From NCBI GenBank assembly GCA_019637395.1, contig JAHBVR010000015.1:186001-250000 (forward strand): a stretch of DNA of 64,000 nt, written 5' to 3'. A program made the translations under genes and the position numbers. The DNA comes from Vulcanimicrobiota bacterium. GTDB lineage: Bacteria; Vulcanimicrobiota; Xenobia; Xenobiales; JADMJV01. Shown here piece after piece: positions 62,801-64,000 of the stretch; the stretch's first letter is position 1; each line of letters begins with the position of its first letter. The notes beneath the pieces were generated by a model. The model was not told where the DNA came from. It worked only from the letters and a program-made list of their open reading frames with translations, and ran no database searches.

Positions 62801-63253
62801 ATGAAGTTTCGGATTTTGCTTCTGTGCTGGTTATTGCTCCCGGTTGCCTGGCCGGAGGCCAGGCTGGACTGGGCGAGTCCTTTCGCGGTGGATGGGGTTC
62901 GTCTAGGGGATAGCAAGCAGCAGGTCTTCAAGGCGTTGGGCGCCCCTCGGGAGAGTTCGCGCAGTCAGTTGGAAGTATGGAAATACAAGGATCTGGAAGT
63001 CACTTTTCGCAGCGGCGACGTATGCCGGTTGTATGGCCTGGCTCTGCAGCAGAACAACCAGACGCTGGTGCGGGTGGGTGAGCTGGCCGCAGTGGTCCGG
63101 GGACGTTTTGGGGAGCCCGAGAGCAACCAGGCTCTCGGGGTTCAGCAGCATCCCGAGGTGGAGGTGATGATGTATCAAAATGCAACCACCACCATCGGCG
63201 TATTTTCCCGAGCGGGCCGGGTGTCATTGGTGGGCCTGAGCCGCCGCTCTTAA
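62801..63253 (+). CDS. SmpA/BamE-like periplasmic protein
   Basis: 150 residues from ATG 62801, preceded by AGGTGGG; the frame extends 102 bases further up without a better site. Signal peptide MKFRILLLCWLLLPVAW, cleavage near PEA, no lipobox. The first mature repeat, VRLGDSKQQVFKALGAPRES then VWKYKDLEVTF, is the SmpA/OmlA (BamE) fold signature, and a second weaker copy follows (AVVRGRFGEPES, VEVMMYQNATTTIGVFSR). Such proteins bind partners in envelope assembly, but this stand-alone soluble copy could have another role. The lipoprotein gene follows. Confidence 0.68.
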   Translation: MKFRILLLCWLLLPVAWPEARLDWASPFAVDGVRLGDSKQQVFKALGAPRESSRSQLEVWKYKDLEVTFRSGDVCRLYGLALQQNNQTLVRVGELAAVVRGRFGEPESNQALGVQQHPEVEVMMYQNATTTIGVFSRAGRVSLVGLSRRS

Positions 63254-63357
63254 TGGCCCCCCCGCCCGGCCAGTACTTGCGTCCTGGTCGGGCCGGGACA
63301 TGGATGTCTGGGCCAGGGGGAGCCGCGGGCATAGGGTGGGCAAAACGGAGGTACTTC

Positions 63358-63882
63358 TTGAAGCTTATGCCTGTACTGATGCTGGCCGCGGTTCTGGCCG
63401 GCTGCAGTTCCAAACCGCCCGACGAGGCCGGCGGACAGCCCACTCCAAGGGTGACTCAGACCGTCACCGCCAGCCCCACTCCCGCCGAGACACCCACTCC
63501 GGAGGCGACCCACTACCGGATGCTTACGTTGATGGCAGGACACGCCGACGTCACTTTCGTGGTCGCCCTGAACGGCAACACGGTGGGTACGCTCAACGGA
63601 GACACCAACGGTGACCTGACCCCGTCGGTGCTGCCAGGCGACAACTCGGTGGTGGTCTCCTGGACCCTGGCTCATCCTTTGAAGTCGGGCGAGAAAGCCA
63701 CTCTGACCATCGAGCGCCGGATCCCCGGCCAGGATGGCTGGACCACCGTTTTCTCCCGAGTGGTGGACTCTACCACCAAGATCAAAGAAGCCAGGGGGAC
63801 ATTTGCCAACGAAGCGATAGGCGACAATTCCGCCCTGGAGGGCAGTTCCAATGGCTCTTCCGTAGGCCAACCTTCTCAATGA
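63358..63882 (+). CDS. Lipoprotein with beta-sandwich-like domain
   Basis: 174 residues from TTG 63358, which has GGAGG six bases upstream; ATG 63367 is an alternative. Lipobox LAGC near residue 12. A Thr/Pro linker (VTASPTPAETPTPEATH) follows, then a domain of about 130 residues with VTFVVALNGNTVGTLNGD and VSWTLAHPLKSGEKATLTI, probably an immunoglobulin-like sandwich. No catalytic motif. It lies 104 bases after the SmpA-like gene. Family not recognised. Confidence 0.65.
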   Translation: MKLMPVLMLAAVLAGCSSKPPDEAGGQPTPRVTQTVTASPTPAETPTPEATHYRMLTLMAGHADVTFVVALNGNTVGTLNGDTNGDLTPSVLPGDNSVVVSWTLAHPLKSGEKATLTIERRIPGQDGWTTVFSRVVDSTTKIKEARGTFANEAIGDNSALEGSSNGSSVGQPSQ

Positions 63883-63889
63883 ATATCCT

Positions 63890-63955
63890 ATGAACATTCG
63901 CCACAAGCCTGACGGTCCGGTGCAACCGGTTTACATCGCGGCGGCGTTCTGGTGA
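63890..63955 (+). CDS. Possible 21-residue ORF at the right edge
   Basis: ATG 63890 is eight bases after the lipoprotein stop; TGA follows 21 codons. The peptide is MNIRHKPDGPVQPVYIAAAF plus a final Trp. No ribosome site is seen, so it could only be read by coupling. It shares the short PVY(V/I) motif with the small ORF at 33945-34142. Likely chance, kept because the remaining 118 bases of the window hold nothing else. Confidence 0.15.
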   Translation: MNIRHKPDGPVQPVYIAAAFW

Positions 63956-64000
63956 ACGTAGAATCGGGCGACACCGGCATGGAGTGATTCGAAAGCAGTG

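Overview
This is a GC-rich, gene-dense bacterial chromosome segment. A TonB-dependent receptor, a tonB-exbBD operon, many lipoproteins and an mre/PBP2 cluster indicate a diderm, rod-type bacterium. The signalling genes are unusually large and the type IV pilus / type II secretion (T4P/T2SS) genes are scattered, which suggests an environmental lineage with a complex lifestyle, for example Eremiobacterota, Armatimonadota or Myxococcota. No rRNA or tRNA is present, so the taxon is only a guess. I see no prophage, no complete insertion sequence and no CRISPR array.

Layout. 0-5.2 kb: the 3' end of a bestrophin-type channel gene, a lipoprotein, maf, then an overlapping elongasome operon (mreB-like, mreC, mreD, PBP2). 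5.2-7.1 kb: exbB-exbD-tonB on the minus strand, converging on PBP2. 7.2-12.5 kb: a beta-propeller lipoprotein, three pilin-like genes and a secreted Thr/Asn/Gly-rich protein. 12.5-24.2 kb: a block of three large histidine-kinase genes (PAS hybrid kinase; REC-kinase with the phospho-acceptor His replaced by Phe; 2250-residue poly-HAMP hybrid kinase with 13 near-identical 92-residue units). 24.2-26.9 kb: a small cassette with an XRE regulator, a PD-(D/E)XK-like nuclease and two small genes, bracketed by two mirror-image arrays of ~50-bp hairpin repeats. 27-34 kb: small membrane and low-complexity proteins, a REC/HD-GYP-like/BTAD regulator coupled to a GspF/PilC gene, and a membrane-anchored kinase.

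34.3-46.1 kb: a compact purine operon, purH(N)-purH(C)-purC-purD-purN-purF-purE-purK-purM-purL-purQ. Every junction overlaps, and it covers nearly all of PRPP-to-IMP synthesis (purB is not here). PurH is split into two reading frames. 46.1-48.8 kb: a decayed serpin, a strong terminator, a tiny hydrophilic protein, a nitronate monooxygenase-like enzyme and an extreme heptad-repeat coiled-coil protein. 48.9-54.3 kb (all minus): lipoprotein, TonB-dependent receptor, DUF1826 protein, animal-type haem peroxidase and a 46-residue membrane protein. 54.6-58.6 kb: a minor-pilin operon (FimT/GspH, beta-propeller, PilV-, PilW-, PilX-like), followed by a second GspF. 60-64 kb: a Tat-exported flavo-oxidase, an alpha-2-macroglobulin-like fragment, a SmpA/BamE-like protein and a lipoprotein.

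How the parts connect. The receptor at 51.8 kb and the exbB promoter region at 7.1 kb share a 20-base Fur-like element (19/20 identical), which ties the energy-transducing complex to the receptor. The order fimT-propeller-pilV-pilW-pilX resembles minor-pilin clusters that carry a PilY1 tip protein. The best candidates for something undescribed are the hairpin-array-bracketed XRE/nuclease cassette, the His-to-Phe kinase lying between two intact giant kinases, and a 30-residue ORF with an ideal ribosome binding site opposite the end of the first hybrid kinase.
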